Shown piece after piece: positions 10,208 through 22,523 of a stretch of DNA of 52,259 nt. Within the stretch, counting starts at the first letter, position 1; each line of letters begins with the position of its first letter. The position numbers and the translations under genes were made by a program. Below the pieces are notes generated by a model. The model worked only from the letters and a program-made list of their open reading frames with translations, had not been told where the DNA came from and did not search any database. Source of the DNA: Phellopilus nigrolimitatus (taxonomy: Eukaryota > Basidiomycota > Agaricomycetes > Hymenochaetales > Hymenochaetaceae); NCBI GenBank assembly GCA_021029095.1, contig JAJOHG010000175.1:1-52259 (forward strand), in the 5' to 3' direction.

Positions 10208-13200
10208 ATGTCTGACAATAGGTAAACTATAATCATTGTTTCAGCCACAATCACAGAACTGACGTAGAATTTGTCTAATAGATTTCTCTGTTTCTTGGAA
10301 GGCTGCCAGTATCAAATAACTGAGACACATTTTGACACTCAACTTGCCCTTAAAGAACACTTGAGCCAGGCTCATAGATATTTCATATGCCCCATTTCTG
10401 GATGTGCGCAGCCTGAACCTTATTACAACCACAAGTCAAATCGTACCCTCAGCACTCATATTTCACGTTGGCATTCGGAAACCATTCATGTCAAATACCA
10501 AGGTGAAACTCTATTAGTATTGCTGGATAGAAAAAGTAAACTTATTGTATCCCAGGAGTGGAGCATGATTTTAACAGATCCCAACAGACAGGACTCTTCC
10601 ACTGCCCATGCACACATTACAGCTCAGGAAATCGTAGGACGTTCAGTGCTCATGTAAAGAACTGTACGGAGGAGCCAGACTTGAACACCCTCTCTCTTCA
10701 GTCGCCTGTACCGCACACACACAGAGATGTTGAGGACACTCATATGCACACATTACCACCACCAGCATCAAGTGAAAACGAGACACACTCAACACTCCCT
10801 GATGCGCACACTCTTGCACAGGATTATACAAGCCGAGTTCTTACAACAGAGTTGGACACGACCAGCTTGTTAAAGAAGCTCAATTTTTGCTTCCACAGGA
10901 CATTGAAAGTTCCGATTTGCTGCATCTGTCATACATGTTTTATCCCCACTCATGTAGTGGGCCATGCAAAACGACACTTTCCCAAGCAGCTTTTGCCATA
11001 CACATTTGGCAAGATAGACAATGTACGAGCCCAAGTTTTGGAGGAGGCAAGACAGGCTGGACTTGAAGGTTGCATTCCTCCTGTCCCCACCCATGACGTC
11101 ACAGAAATTGAAGGTCTCGATCTACGCTCTGCATTGAAATGCACGACACTCGGATGTGACTTTGTTGCAGGCACCGTGAATACACTGGAGACACACTACA
11201 GCAACAATCACAGAGGAACATCTCTCCATCCAAAAGACCGCTCCAAGCCTTGCCTTGCACAACAGTTCACCCTCACTAGTCCTTTGTTTGTTGTACAGCC
11301 AACAGCCAAGTCAAATCAAGATGTGTTCTCTCTCTTCTCCACACAGCACCTCAGTAGCGCAAAAACTGTCCTTCCTCAACCTAATGGGGAACATAATAGA
11401 GATATACCACCCCTTTTGCAGTTCTCTGGATTCTACGATTATATGGCCCCCTGGTACTCCAACTTTGCAGATAGACTGCAAGTGACAGAGCTCTGTGCTT
11501 TGCCCAAGAAGACACCTGAGGATCCTTTAGGATTCATGCCTGACCTTGTTTTCAAATACCTTTTGGAGAATAGGGAAGAAGCACGGGTTATGGATCAGAT
11601 GTTTCTCTGGCCTTTTGAGAATTACCCTGTGTGCGTTGCCCTTTTTAAAGGTTTCTTCTTACTTTATTGTTTTTGTACATTACTGACCATCAGACAGTGT
11701 TGCCTATGATGCATGGGATGTCTTGACCAACAACGAGACTCTGAAGGCTTATTCGCAGTTCATCTGTCAATTTTTGTGTGCTGCACTACGTTCTTTGACA
11801 GTTAGGACACCAAAATTTAAACTTCCCCTGACTATACAGCAAGTAAAGTTTGGAGAAGAAGTGCTGAAGCAAAGCTCATCAGTTGCGGTACCCACAATCG
11901 AGACCCTCCACAGATTTTATCATTCGCTGCTTACAACATCGGAAGATATTCTAATGCGATCAAAATGGAACTGCCCAATGTACTGTTTTCTGGCTGGGTT
12001 CAGTATGAAACCATATCACGCATTCTTAGATGCAGGCGCATTGACCCCATACTGCGCAAAGCTGAAGTATGGAGCAAAATCCAATATGTTTCGACAAAGT
12101 ACGCTGAACAAAGAGTTATATGGTGGTTTTAGCACAGCATCGCACTGTCTCTGCGGTGTCTACCTTTGCTTAACACAGATGAGCAGTTTCAGCATGCTCA
12201 GTCGTTTGGACAGCTACGCCTCTTCCATATCCAAATCCACTCCTAATTTTGCCACGATCGCTTGGAATGACACAGTCACTGAAGTTTCTTATCGTGGTGA
12301 ACCTCTATCTTTGCAAAAAGTACGGACAGGGCTGCCACATATTATGACAAAAGCAAAAAGGCTCATGGATGAGATGTGTATGGGCCAGTCTATCCCTATG
12401 GAACTGCCAGATAATCTTGATGATGACATGGGCAATAGAGATTTTGGGTATTCGTATTTGGATAATGCCAAGTGTCTACCAGATCATGCTTTGCTCAAGG
12501 CTATTGTTGGTGACCCCCAGTCTGGCTTCGTATTTCTTGATAGGCATGGCCGCACAAATCTCAACTATGCAGCTGCTTTCCAGTGGATGGCCAAGGCAGC
12601 TGAGCTAAATACACTACTGTCATTTTTGGTGCATGTCACAGGTGGCCAACCACCCAGGGGAACAGAGGCATCTGATGCCCGAATCAGGAACAGGGAGAGG
12701 CACAGAAATCTCATGAAATGCCACGGAAAACTCCTTTTCATATACAATTATACAAAGACAACCAATAATACGCACAAGGACTCTTACATTCCGCACCAAC
12801 TTCCAGATTGTGTTGCTGAGCTGCTTGACAAGTATCTCTTTCTCTTCAGGCCAATGGAGTCAGAGCTTGGAAGGTTGCTTTTTGGAGAACAGGCACACTT
12901 GCTTTACCAGGAATACTTCATGGTACAAAATGGCCGGAAGGTGGACAGCAAAACTTTCAGCAGCTCCTTTTCCGAGACTTGTGAATTTTACTTTGGAAGT
13001 CGTTTGAAACTTTTGGCCTGGAGACACTGTGCGTCAGCCATGAAGCGGGAGTACATTCCTGCATTTTACTGGAAACATGAGCTCCAAGACAATGAAGTTG
13101 GTGATGGGCAGGCAGGACATAGTTCAGAGACAGCATTACGGGTCTATGGAGTACAAGCTGATGAACTGTTCTATATGAACACACAGATTCTTTATCTGTA

Positions 13201-15887
13201 TGCCCAGTTTTCTAGGAGGTGGCATGACTTTCTTGGGGTCGGTACAGAACCCCCTGGGCTCCCGCTGAAGTTCCAGCCTTCTAAAACATGCTGTTTTGAA
13301 AGATCATCTGCACCCCTATCGAACACCTTCTCAGAGGAGAACCCACTTGTTGATTGCGCTCCAACCACTTCTGGCACCACCCATACTACCCATGTACCTT
13401 TTGCTGCACCTGCTGTGGACATCTCACAGCTTACGACTACTGTAGGAGCTATGATTACTCATGAGCTTGAAAAACATCGCCTGCTCATGGAGGAGAAGGT
13501 CAGAGTTTTGACAGCAGAGGCTACTGTTGAGGCGCTCAGGCAACTGACTCAAACAACACATCCTAATCTACCACCTCTCCACCCTCCCCAAACAGCGGTT
13601 CATCCTATTCCTCAATCTTCTTCTGAAACTTATCCTATGGTTGGACGAGGCTCAGTTGCAGAGGACATCGAGGACAGCTACGTCGATCCAAAGGATGTAT
13701 TCCCCATTCCGTCTTTACCAGTTGCTTCAAACCGCGTCACACCACATTCCGATGAGGATTTTCTTCTACAGCATCTCAACTTAACTTATCAGAATGTTCC
13801 TAATGGGCTCACATGGACTTGCAATGCACAGAGGGAGCTTGTGTGCTTTATGCATAGTCCTAATGAGAATGTGGTGGGAGTTTTACCTACAGGGAGTGGG
13901 AAAAGTGCAGCATTTGAAGTTCCTGCAAAAACATTTCATAAAGATCATGTGACTGTTGTCATTGTCCCCTTTCGGAGCTTGCTTGAGCAATTTGTGGAGA
14001 AGAACTGTAAGAGAGGCATCCATGCTGTTCACTGGGTTGGTCCAAGTGCCGCAAAAAATAATCCGAAGCTTATTTTTGTCGCTGCGGAGATTGCATCGAA
14101 GGCAGAATTTCAATCGTAAGTGTTGAAATGACCTTCTTTCAAAACTATCCCTTCCTTTACCAAAAATGATTGTTTGCTTTTATTTTCACCATTCTGACTT
14201 ATACTTGAAACACAGATATCTTAAGGGTCTTGGGCCTCAGTTCATACGTCTAGTTCTGGATGAAGCGCATGTCTATGTTACACAGCCAGACTTCAGACCA
14301 CTCCTAGACCACATAATTGGCCTTTCCGGCTTCAATTGTGCCAAAGTGCTACTTTCTGCCACAATCCCTCCAAAAATTGTCCCACAACTCTTGGAAGCCA
14401 CAGGGTTGGCTTCTAATACTCGCATCATCAGAGAGCCATGCATACAAAAACATATCAAGTATCAACTCCTCTCTTTATCGCCAGTGGACAAGAAGCTTGC
14501 TGCTCTTGGAAAGCTCATTCGTCTTCTGAATTATTATGCCATGCAGTCCGACTCAAGGGCATTGATATTCTTTACAAACATCTCAGATTGCGAGAAGGTG
14601 GCCAACATCCACAACTTCGCATATCATCATGCAAAGTCTGGACCAATCTCAAATGAAAAGGCAATGTGTGACTGGATAGATGGTCGATCTCAGTGGATGT
14701 GCAGCACGTCAGGTCTTGCTCAAGGAATCGACTTGCCATATGTAGATGTCATCATCTTTTTTGGAGAGCCTTTTGGGATGGTTGACTTTGTCCAAGGGTG
14801 TGGAAGAGGGGGTCGTGCTGGTCGTATGTGTCATGCCATTGTTATTGACACCTTTGAAGACTGGAGGCTTCCAGGAGAGTTCGACAATGTCAAGTGTATG
14901 CCAGAGATGAGGTCCTGGTGTCGAGAGCCTACTGCCTGTCATAGGACACTCATTGGTCGCACTATGGATGACTATCCTATCACTTGCACACAGCTACCTG
15001 ATGCTGTGCCTTGTGCACTGTGCGCCCCAAATGATGAGACTACAAAAGTCCTTTATCATTTTCGAACTAAGCATGTTCCTTCCATACCCATCTCTGCAAC
15101 TCAAGCTCAACATGTCCATATACACCCTAGGGACTTGCCAACAGCTACCAATAGAGATGAAGTGACAACATTGTCTACAACACAGTCCTCACCAAAAAAG
15201 CGCCCTTTTTCATCCGTTGATATTAACTCAAATGAATATCCCAACAAGACACACTCTCCTCAAGGCATGTTGACTTCCTCTGTGAACAATTCATCGAGTC
15301 GAGCTTCTTCTGCAACAGCAGGAACACGTTCTTATATGCAATCAGCAGTCATGCGGCAAAGTCATATCAAAAAAGTCAATATGGCAAAAGAACTAAACAC
15401 AGCATTGCTTAGCTTGGAGGGTACATGTCCAATATGCTGGACACTGTACAATGTTCGTACCATGACATCGTTGAATGCTGCATGTACCAAGTGTGTTGCA
15501 GTTATGACACACTACCAGAAAAGTACGATCAACTACTTACATTGGAAGACCCGGATGATCATACTTCCAAGTGGGTTCAAGTACTGTTACCGGTGCAGCA
15601 CTCCCCAGGATCCTTACCTCCCAGCCTGTCACAAAGTGCTAGAAGATGACTGGAAAGCCAAAGGGGCACACAATATCCAGGATATTCTTGCTACAGTATC
15701 TTATGTCATACGAAATCATACAAACTTGTGGCAGCAAGCAGTAGAGCGGTTTTCCATGGAAGGACTGGTTAATGATATGAGCATGGATGCATATGGGGCA
15801 TGGCTTGGGAAGGAGCACACAAATGTAACATTTATCAATTTGGTTCGACTTTTCTTGTGGTTTTTTGAGAAGAAACAGGCTCAGTAG
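10208..15887 (+). CDS. C2H2 zinc finger / tyrosine-recombinase-like / RecQ-type helicase fusion (1807 aa)
   Basis: Five exons keep a single frame: 10208-10221, 10282-10502, 10556-11650, 11694-14115, 14216-15887 (5424 nt). Residues 8-36 and 41-69 are two C2H2 fingers, each C-x4-C-x17-H-x4-H. More Cys/His pairs follow (FHCPCTHY, CCICHTC, CTTLGCDF). Residues ~740-930 match the tyrosine-recombinase catalytic fold: TGGQPPRGTE around Arg765, then a Lys-containing KTTNN turn, WRH around Arg887, and GHSSETALRVY with His919 and Tyr928 nine residues apart as in the family. The usual first His of HxxR is Leu here. After a Pro/Thr-rich linker comes a RecQ-like helicase: TGSGKS 1176-1181, DEAH 1266-1269, SAT ~1297, and QGCGRGGRAGR ~1443-1453. 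The C-terminus has zinc-binding-like CPIC, CTKC and CYRC pairs. The helicase part resembles fungal telomere-linked RecQ helicases (established family). The recombinase assignment is my inference from motifs. It could be a mobile-element gene or a domesticated subtelomeric gene. Confidence 0.85.
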
Positions 15888-16309
15888 ATAGGTCAATACA
15901 CTTTTATAGACATACAATATAAGGAGCTCTGCTATTTGCACTCTGAAGACTTGTTTTCTTTCATTCTTTACAAGCAGCAATATTTTGGAATACTTCAAGA
16001 AGTTTAATGAGCTCATGTGACTTTTGAGACTTAATAATACTGACTATCTATATTTTTTGGAAGCATTTGTACCCAAATATTGACAAGAAAATGGCCTGTA
16101 CTTTTTGTTGTGTGCTCTGATACTATTTGCAAGCTGATTGGGATAATTTAGCATTGGTGTGGCAGATTTCAAATCAAACTTTCTGGTAGACAGATTATTT
16201 CAAATCTGACAGACGACTATCCTGAAGGTGATTATTCACACAAATTTGTCTTCAGTCATGAGGTATTCAGGTGTTTATTGTGCCATTTGGTGGTCAAGTC
16301 GTCTCCGTG
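15888..16309. other. Intergenic, no supported gene
   Basis: 3' flank of the helicase gene and AT-rich spacer. No exon, repeat or promoter motif of the shared type is visible. Confidence 0.55.
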
Positions 16310-16965
16310 CTGAAACGACAAGGCTTCAGGTTCACTCTTGCTCTCGGACAGGCTGAGAGTTTCATACTTGACGGCCCAGCAGACTCGCACTTACCAGTTC
16401 TTCATTCTGCCTGAGGCCCATGCGTGACTTCCCATAATGAATGGCTACAACAACAGCACGTGGATTTACTCTTTCGTGCCCAAGTTTGGAATTGGTACGA
16501 AGAGCTTCCTTGTGGACAGGATCAAAGGATGTTACAGTGAGTACAGCCACAAATGCTTGATTCAGCAAGTTGTTTTCCTGAACTAACTATACAGCTTGCA
16601 TATCGTCCAGTTAGGATCGTGTTCGGGAGCAGAGGTGATCAGCATCTCCCACTGGAGTTATCCGAGATCAAGGATTTCTCTGACGACTTCAGCGCTGATG
16701 AAAGAGTTCTGGACTGGTTCATGGACATGCTGGACATCCTTCTTGAGTACAAGGACTTGGCAGAAGCATTGACCACAAAATATTGTACATCATTGTAATT
16801 TCAGAAGGTGTTGTAATTTCGAAAATAATACCCAGGGGACAAGCGTGTCACATGTCTTCCACACAAGTTTGTTGCTATCAGAGACTTGGCCATGCAGGTT
16901 GTCACCGTCACAAACTTAGGCATGCAGGTCAAATTCTTGTGGTTCATTTTCCTCCATCTAGATCA
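16310..16965. repeat. Duplicated ~0.6 kb segment, copy 1 (copy 2 at 19701-20330)
   Basis: The sequence from 16310 to about 16884 matches 19701-20275 at offset 3391 with only a few substitutions, then continues as weaker homology past an indel. On the plus strand it holds a protein-like frame (about 16593-16798: LAYRPVRIVFGSRGDQ, then FSADERVLDWFMDMLD) preceded by an ACAG acceptor-like site. An upstream frame (MNGYNNSTWIYSFVPKFGIG) cannot be joined to it cleanly. A stop in the upstream part suggests a relic. A minus-strand frame at 16380-16568 is also open, and several of the differences between copies are silent in it, so the coding strand is not settled. Confidence 0.7.
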
Positions 16966-17120
16966 ATATGCGTAATAATGGTCATAAACCTAACATGCGT
17001 TGCAATGGCCCACAGAAAAAGTATTATTTTATAAGTGATTGGTCTGATCTGCCTTATCAAATACCTGTCTGACTTGAACCCATCATCTGCTTTTTTCATT
17101 ACCGTGAGAACTTTATTTTC

Positions 17121-17187
17121 TATAAAGGTAAGAGTGTAGCTTCCTGTTTTGGTCAGCACTTCTTGAACTTGAACCATCACCATCATC
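17121..17187 (+). promoter_or_regulatory. TATA box and shared 5' motif, gene B
   Basis: TATAAAGG at 17121 is followed 47 bp later by CTTGAACCATCACCATCATC at 17168-17187. A GTAAGT directly downstream at about 17190 and acceptor-like sites before the ATG at 17296 suggest a 5'-UTR intron. Confidence 0.6.
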
Positions 17188-17295
17188 AAGTAAGTATTAG
17201 ATCCATAGAGAATGTACTTACTGTTGACACTTGCCTTAGTAAAGCACCCTCTCACAGTCATCATCGCTTTTTCCCCTTCAACTATAATTAATAAA

Positions 17296-18705
17296 ATGAG
17301 CTCACCAATGGTGAGTTGTTTTGGTTTTGGTTTGTGGAAAGTCAATAAAATGCTTACCATGCTTTCAGCATATGAACACTTCAAGCCAGCGTGTGGCAGG
17401 CATCCACGAGCTTCTTGGGGCAATCTTGGGATACTTTCAACTCAACCCACAAAGCTATATTGGCCATGAAAGGTGAGGCGCATTGTAAACATGCCATTGG
17501 TATTTTTCTGACATGAATACAGAGATCAGCAATACATCAATAAAAAGCAGAATGACATAGATCGCCGTACTCTTCGTGCTGCTTGCCAGGTGTCGAGACA
17601 TTGGACACCAGTTGCACAGGAGACCTTGCAACGTGTCATCGTCATTGATCCATATGCGCTAAGCTCAAGATATATGCGCTGCCTTGACTTTGCACGGACA
17701 TCAGGGCCGCGCCAAGGTTATCGTGGTTTGGGCGAGGTCACACGCACAATGGTTGTGGCTGAACAGAGTGCTGTCAGCATGGACCGCTTCATTGAACTGG
17801 TAGATGGGATGGAGCGTTTGCAGACAGGCCGCTTTGGTGCAATCAACTATGTCTATGAATCTCCATTCACCAATCTTCTTGTTGCTGCTGAAGATATGAC
17901 ACCAATCCTTACAACACTCCATTTTCTCGAGTTCAAGGAGGACGTCTTTGATGCTGAAGATTTGCACCATTCTGAACTTATTCTTCGTAACCTGCCTGAT
18001 CACATTAAAGTCAAAATGTGGTTGACAGTTGGGCACTCTCACTGTGCAGCAGAGGCCATTGAAGGAATCCGTCCCATTGATTCAATCACCACATTGGAGA
18101 TCGCTGCAAAGTGTCCACGTTTTGGGTCAGTTTTGGGCCCTGAAGATGAGCCTCGGCTACAGGATTGGGTCTTTCAAATGGAATTGCCACAGTTGGAGCG
18201 TCTTGTGCTGAGCAGTGGTGACTTTATGGTCTTTCCAAATGACAATGAGCTCTATGCTCACAAAGAGAAGATTCGAAGCCTGCACATCAATCTTGATGAA
18301 CAGACGGAGTCATTTGATTGGATGGCCCTCTATGATCAGCTTCCCAAGCTGGTCCACCTTGATGTGCCAGTCTTTTTCATTTTGGATCAATCCAATTTTG
18401 TCCATTTGGAACTCAAGCAGATTGACATCAAGTACTCGTGCAGATATCATGCGTCACACAATTGTGCTCCTTATTTCCTTGTAATGGCCTTAAATGTTCT
18501 TCTGGACCATGCTGCATTTCCCAAGTTGGAGAAGGTGGTTTGTTATGCAGACAGCTGGAACTGCACCCATAATCCCTTTAAAAGTTTTAAATTCTTGCTT
18601 GCGACGGAGAGGGAGATTTGTCGTAGTGTAGAAGAGCGTCTGATGACATCAGGTGTTACTTTACATTCCAGAGTGGGCCAGCTAGATTTCACTCCTACCT
18701 ATTGA
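17296..18705 (+). CDS. F-box-like protein, paralogue B (433 aa)
   Basis: Exons 17296-17310, 17369-17472 and 17523-18705 total 1302 nt. The first exon encodes MSSPM. Residues ~15-75 form the F-box-like region: VAGIHELLGAILGYFQLNP, then RRTLRAACQVSRHWTPVAQ followed by LQRVIVIDP. The rest is a leucine-rich, LRR-like platform ending in SGVTLHSRVGQLDF. By family knowledge such proteins recruit substrates to an SCF ligase; nothing here shows the substrate. This gene is one half of a ~1.7 kb duplication with gene C, including promoter and 3' flank. The first 76 or so residues encoded by exon 3 are identical between B and C, whereas later segments differ in clusters. Confidence 0.82.
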
Positions 18706-18810
18706 TGCAGCAGCCAATCACACACCAGCTAAAAGAATCATGTAAATAGACAACTCTAGACAAGCTTTTCAATAGACACACCCCCCACTCCTTAATCTCT
18801 TGTGTGAATC

Positions 18811-19700
18811 TATACCAGCCTATATTCAATGACACTAAAATCCCATTTTAGGTTGACATTTGGAGGTGGCAGAATCAGTCTACACATGGAGGGAAAGTGA
18901 CAGATAGGGTATACCACATGTCGCTGGAACCCGTTTTACGAGATCCTTTCGTGCCGGGCAGGAAAACAGTCGAAGGACCATACGTCTGCCGTTCAGTGAA
19001 TCTACAGTGCTTTAGCCAGGAGGGAACAAACCGAAATCGAACTTAACACTGGGTTGGATCAGAAACAACCTCGTCCTCGTCGGGCGCGAAGCCGACTTGT
19101 CGGAGCGCAAAGAGCGAGTCAATGCAGCGGGGATGCTTCAAGAAGACAAGAACCGGATTGACGTCGGTCTGAGAGAAGAGAAGTGGGCAATGAACTCTAT
19201 AGTAGAAGAACAGGCGGGGATCGACCCCGTACATGATACGAAACTCTACTCTAAATAGGATGGCAGCCGGGCCGCGTATCTTCCTTATCTCCAACCCTTA
19301 ATTCGCTAGCCATCAGCTAACTCGTGTCCGATATGATCGGCCGACCAACCGCTCGTGGGGTGTGTCATCGGCTGTTAGTCCTCCATATCTCTGTTCGATC
19401 TCTCTTCCGCTTGCTACTCTCTGGGCCACAGCTCAATTGGCCGACATCAGAGTCCGTCTGCCGCTCCTACGGTAGAGGGATCGGAATGTATCCAGTCGTA
19501 TACTGGTACACCGTGGGTACCAATGACACAACCTGACTGTTGGCATGTCTAATCACACCGAGAAGATAATACTGGCAGCAATAGTTGTGGGTGAGCATCA
19601 ATTCAATTTTCTCTATTGACAAATATGGGTTTGGCTGATATCCAAGAAGATTGCACTGGCAGAAGTCAGGGTGGTCTGAAGCAGCTTAGGTGCATAGGCA
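18811..19700. other. Spacer with one possible coding relic on the minus strand
   Basis: Sequence between 18880 and 19560 is richer in G+C than the neighbouring genes. A minus-strand frame at 19043-19294 (IRGPAAILFRVEFRIMYGVD, then FLKHPRCIDSLFALRQVGFA) has protein-like composition but starts at TTG and has no clear partner exon. I do not recognise it. It may be a fragment of a decayed gene. Nothing else is supported here. Confidence 0.4.
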
Positions 19701-20330
19701 CTGAAACGACAAGGCTTCAGGTTCACTCTTGCCCTCGGACAGGCTGAGAGTTTCATACTCAACGGCCCAGCAGACTCATGCTTACAAGTTCCTCATTCTG
19801 CCTGAGGCCCATGCGTGACTTCCCATAATGAATGGCTACAACAACAGCACGTGGATTGACTCTTTCGTGCCCAAGTTTGGAATTGGTACGAAGAGCTTCC
19901 TTGTGGACAGGATCAAAGGATGTTACAGTGAGTACAGCCACAAATGCTTGATTCAGCAAGTTGTTTTCCTGAACTAACTATACAGCTTGCATATCGTCCA
20001 GTTAGGATCGTGTTCGGGAGCAGAGGTGATCAGCATCTCCCACTGGAGTTATCCGAGATCAAGGATTTCTCTGACGACTTCAGCGCTGATGAAAGAGTTC
20101 TGGACTGGTTCATGGACATGCTGGACATCCTTCTTGAGTACAAGGACTTGGCAGAAGCATTGACCACAAAATATTGTACATCATTGTAATTTCAGAAGGT
20201 GTTGTAATTTCGAAACTAATACCCAGGGGACAAGCGTGTCACATGTCTTCCACACAGCTTTGTCGCTATCAGAGACTCGATCCAGCACGTCAAATTCAGG
20301 TGGTTCATTTTCTTCCCTCCGCATTAATAT
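19701..20330. repeat. Duplicated ~0.6 kb segment, copy 2
   Basis: Counterpart of 16310-16965, same orientation. It carries the same plus-strand frame (to 20189) unchanged at the protein level. Differences are concentrated in the first 100 bp and after 20260. A deletion relative to copy 1 lies near 20285. Confidence 0.85.
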
Positions 20331-20833
20331 GCATATCAATGGACAGTTAGTCAAGTTGTATCAAACACTTACAGAGGTGCCATCATTTTAGATATTATGA
20401 TTTTGTCTTGCTTGGTGGCCAACTCACCAAAATATTACCAGGCTTTGGTAGGGAGTTTTCTGATAAGCTCACTGCCAAAAGTGTTAGTGCATGGCGAACG
20501 TATTTGCATGTTTGTCTTTTCTCGCTTTTTGTTATGAACATGTGATGTTGATGAGCTTTGGTGGAGTGGGCATCCAGGTCTGAGGCTGGAGTGGAGATGT
20601 TGTCCTCTGTGCTCAGCAGGTGCCCAAGAAACAACTGCAGGGATGTGCTCATGTTCACATGGGGGCCCATATCCATGTGTAGTCCTCACACTGGCTGTGT
20701 ATGTGAGTGTTCCTCTGTTTCAGGGTCTGCGAAGCATCCATTGAGTCGGTGCTTGCACCACTCACTACTTGTGCCATGAGCAAAATAATCTTTGATTTTT
20801 TTTTTTCCCTTCTTTGGAATTGAACTGAAAGTG

Positions 20834-20886
20834 TATAAGTAAAAGCCAGAGTAAAGTCTTTTCTTAATCTTCAACCACCACCATCT
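20834..20886 (+). promoter_or_regulatory. TATA box and shared 5' motif, gene D
   Basis: TATAAG at 20834 is followed about 39 bp later by ATCTTCAACCACCACCATCT (20867-20886). The ATG is at 20937. Here no 5'-UTR intron is apparent. Confidence 0.55.
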
Positions 20887-20936
20887 TCCTTTTGTGAACC
20901 TCTTACTTTTCTTTTAACCACAAGACACTATTAGCA

Positions 20937-22376
20937 ATGCAAGCCCCATCTGTGAGTATGCTATCATTATCAATCATAAACCCTTTGCTCACTATACATT
21001 TATCCATCAAAAGACAACATTTCACATTGGGCCTCATGTGGCTTCCATGCAAGATCTCTTACACATGATCTTTCACCACTTCACATTGAATCAGAATAGC
21101 TACATTGGTACACAGAGGTATGTCTTATGATATGCACTGCAGTGCATCTACTTATCATGACTTAAATTACAGTGACTTGCAGCTCTATAACAAGGAACAT
21201 AATAATGAACAACGGCATGTGCTGTGCACACTCTGCTTGGTTGCTTCAGCATTTCTATATCCAGCACGGGCTGCGCTGCACAGGGTCCTTGTCATTGAAC
21301 CCTATCAATGGGATACACATCTACTGGAGCAGTTAGAATATGCCCATACATCTACAGTCAACCATTCACAGCATATGCCAAGCCCAGCCAGCTATACACG
21401 GAGCCTGTCTATTGGGAGGCAAGGATGCGTCAAGGTTGAGGACTTGATCTCTCTTCTGCATCGTTTCCCCAACCTGCAGGAGCTACGTTTGGCTGATTCT
21501 GTGGTACTCATGGCCAATCCATATGTCCCCTTGTTAACACCACCAACTTTACATCTCGCCATTCGTCCTCGCCTAACCAAACTGGAGTTTAAAGACCACA
21601 TACCCAATGTTTATGGTCTACATGTTCTAAGTGATGTCCTTTCGCAGTTGCCTACCAGGGTGGACATACGCATGTGGTTGGCGGTTGCCAACTCATTTTG
21701 CACACAAGAGGAGCTTGACGAGATTGTGCCTATTGATGGCATTGTGTCACTTGAGATCTGCCACCCCCCTCGTGGATTGCTTCGTGAACGGGCCTATCTC
21801 AATATCAGTTCTGTCCAAAGGCTGATTGATGGAATTTTAAAATGGCCACTACCTCATTTGCAACGTATGGTCTTATCTGTTCAGCATGAAGCCCTCTTTC
21901 CAGATGCAATGGGTCTAGTGCATCATGCATCGACCCTTGATACCTTGGAATTCTCAAGCCTTGCTGGCAGGCTCCACTGGCCTGGGCTGGTATTGGTCGC
22001 CCCACAACTGAGGCATGTGGAGATTTTTGCAGCTTGGTATGGCTTCGAGTCCGGAATTGTCTTCCCACAACTCCAGTCTGTTGTTGTTGGCTATTCACTC
22101 CTGCCACAAACCAATGTCAACCACCAAGCATTTTACAGTGGGATGACCCTTTGTCTCTTCGATGCCCTTCGGGATCTTTCAAAAAAGGCACAGTTCCCAA
22201 GCTTGGAAGATGTCGTCCTCTACAACAATGGTCCCAATCTCAAGGCGAACCCATTTGTGATCACAGTGTCACCACAGCACAGGGGATACTTCCACGATGT
22301 CAAAGCACGTTGTGAAGCAGCCAATTTGGTTATCAGGTCCAGATGGAGCCGCTTGCATATTGAGTTCCTTAATTGA
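20937..22376 (+). CDS. F-box-like protein, paralogue D (440 aa)
   Basis: Exons 20937-20951, 21014-21117 and 21173-22376 total 1323 nt. The 15-nt first exon (MQAPS) and 104-nt second exon match B and C in length and phase, which fixes the start. The F-box-like part reads VASMQDLLHMIFHHFTLNQ, then LCTLCLVASAFLYPARAALH and RVLVIEP. The remainder shows LRR-like hydrophobic periodicity (LTKLEFKDH, IVSLEI, LQRMVLSV, TLDTLEFSSL) and ends VIRSRWSRLHIEF. It is clearly diverged from A, B, C and E, yet has the same architecture. Role as an SCF substrate adaptor is inferred from the family. It is followed by a MITE 150 bp downstream. Confidence 0.8.
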
Positions 22377-22523
22377 TAACATCCAGTAGAGTATCAAAAG
22401 CCTCCAAAAATACTCTTTCACTGCCAAACTCACTCTACCAGTCTCAATATGACACACTATAGATCTTCACAACAAATTTAATTTCTGACTTCTACACTCC
22501 TTTCATGTTTTTAGGAGACATGC

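Larger units (their letters stand above)
17090..18810. repeat. Segmental duplication, copy 1 (copy 2 at 23567-25285)
   Basis: Promoter, 5' UTR, all exons and about 100 bp of 3' flank of gene B recur at an offset of 6476-6477 bp as gene C. The offset changes by one because of a single T in the first coding intron. Homology fades on the left near 17090/23567 and on the right near 18810/25285. No inverted or direct repeats flank the copies, so unequal exchange is likelier than transposition. Confidence 0.92.

Noticed and set aside
10208..15887. Reading the helicase gene as a Helitron
   Set aside because: The motifs are RecQ-like (DEAH, QGCGRGGRAGR) rather than PIF1-like, and no HUH replication-initiator motif was seen.
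10208..15887. Treating the recombinase-like protein as a Starship captain
   Set aside because: Captains are not fused to RecQ helicases, and no element boundaries or direct repeats around 10-28 kb were found. Only the catalytic fold seems shared.
19043..19294. A complete minus-strand gene
   Set aside because: It starts at TTG, has no partner exon or promoter motif, and matches no family I know. It is kept only as a possible relic.
20395..20689. Minus-strand frames of 84-93 codons upstream of gene D
   Set aside because: They overlap the promoter region of gene D, have low-information composition and no splice context.
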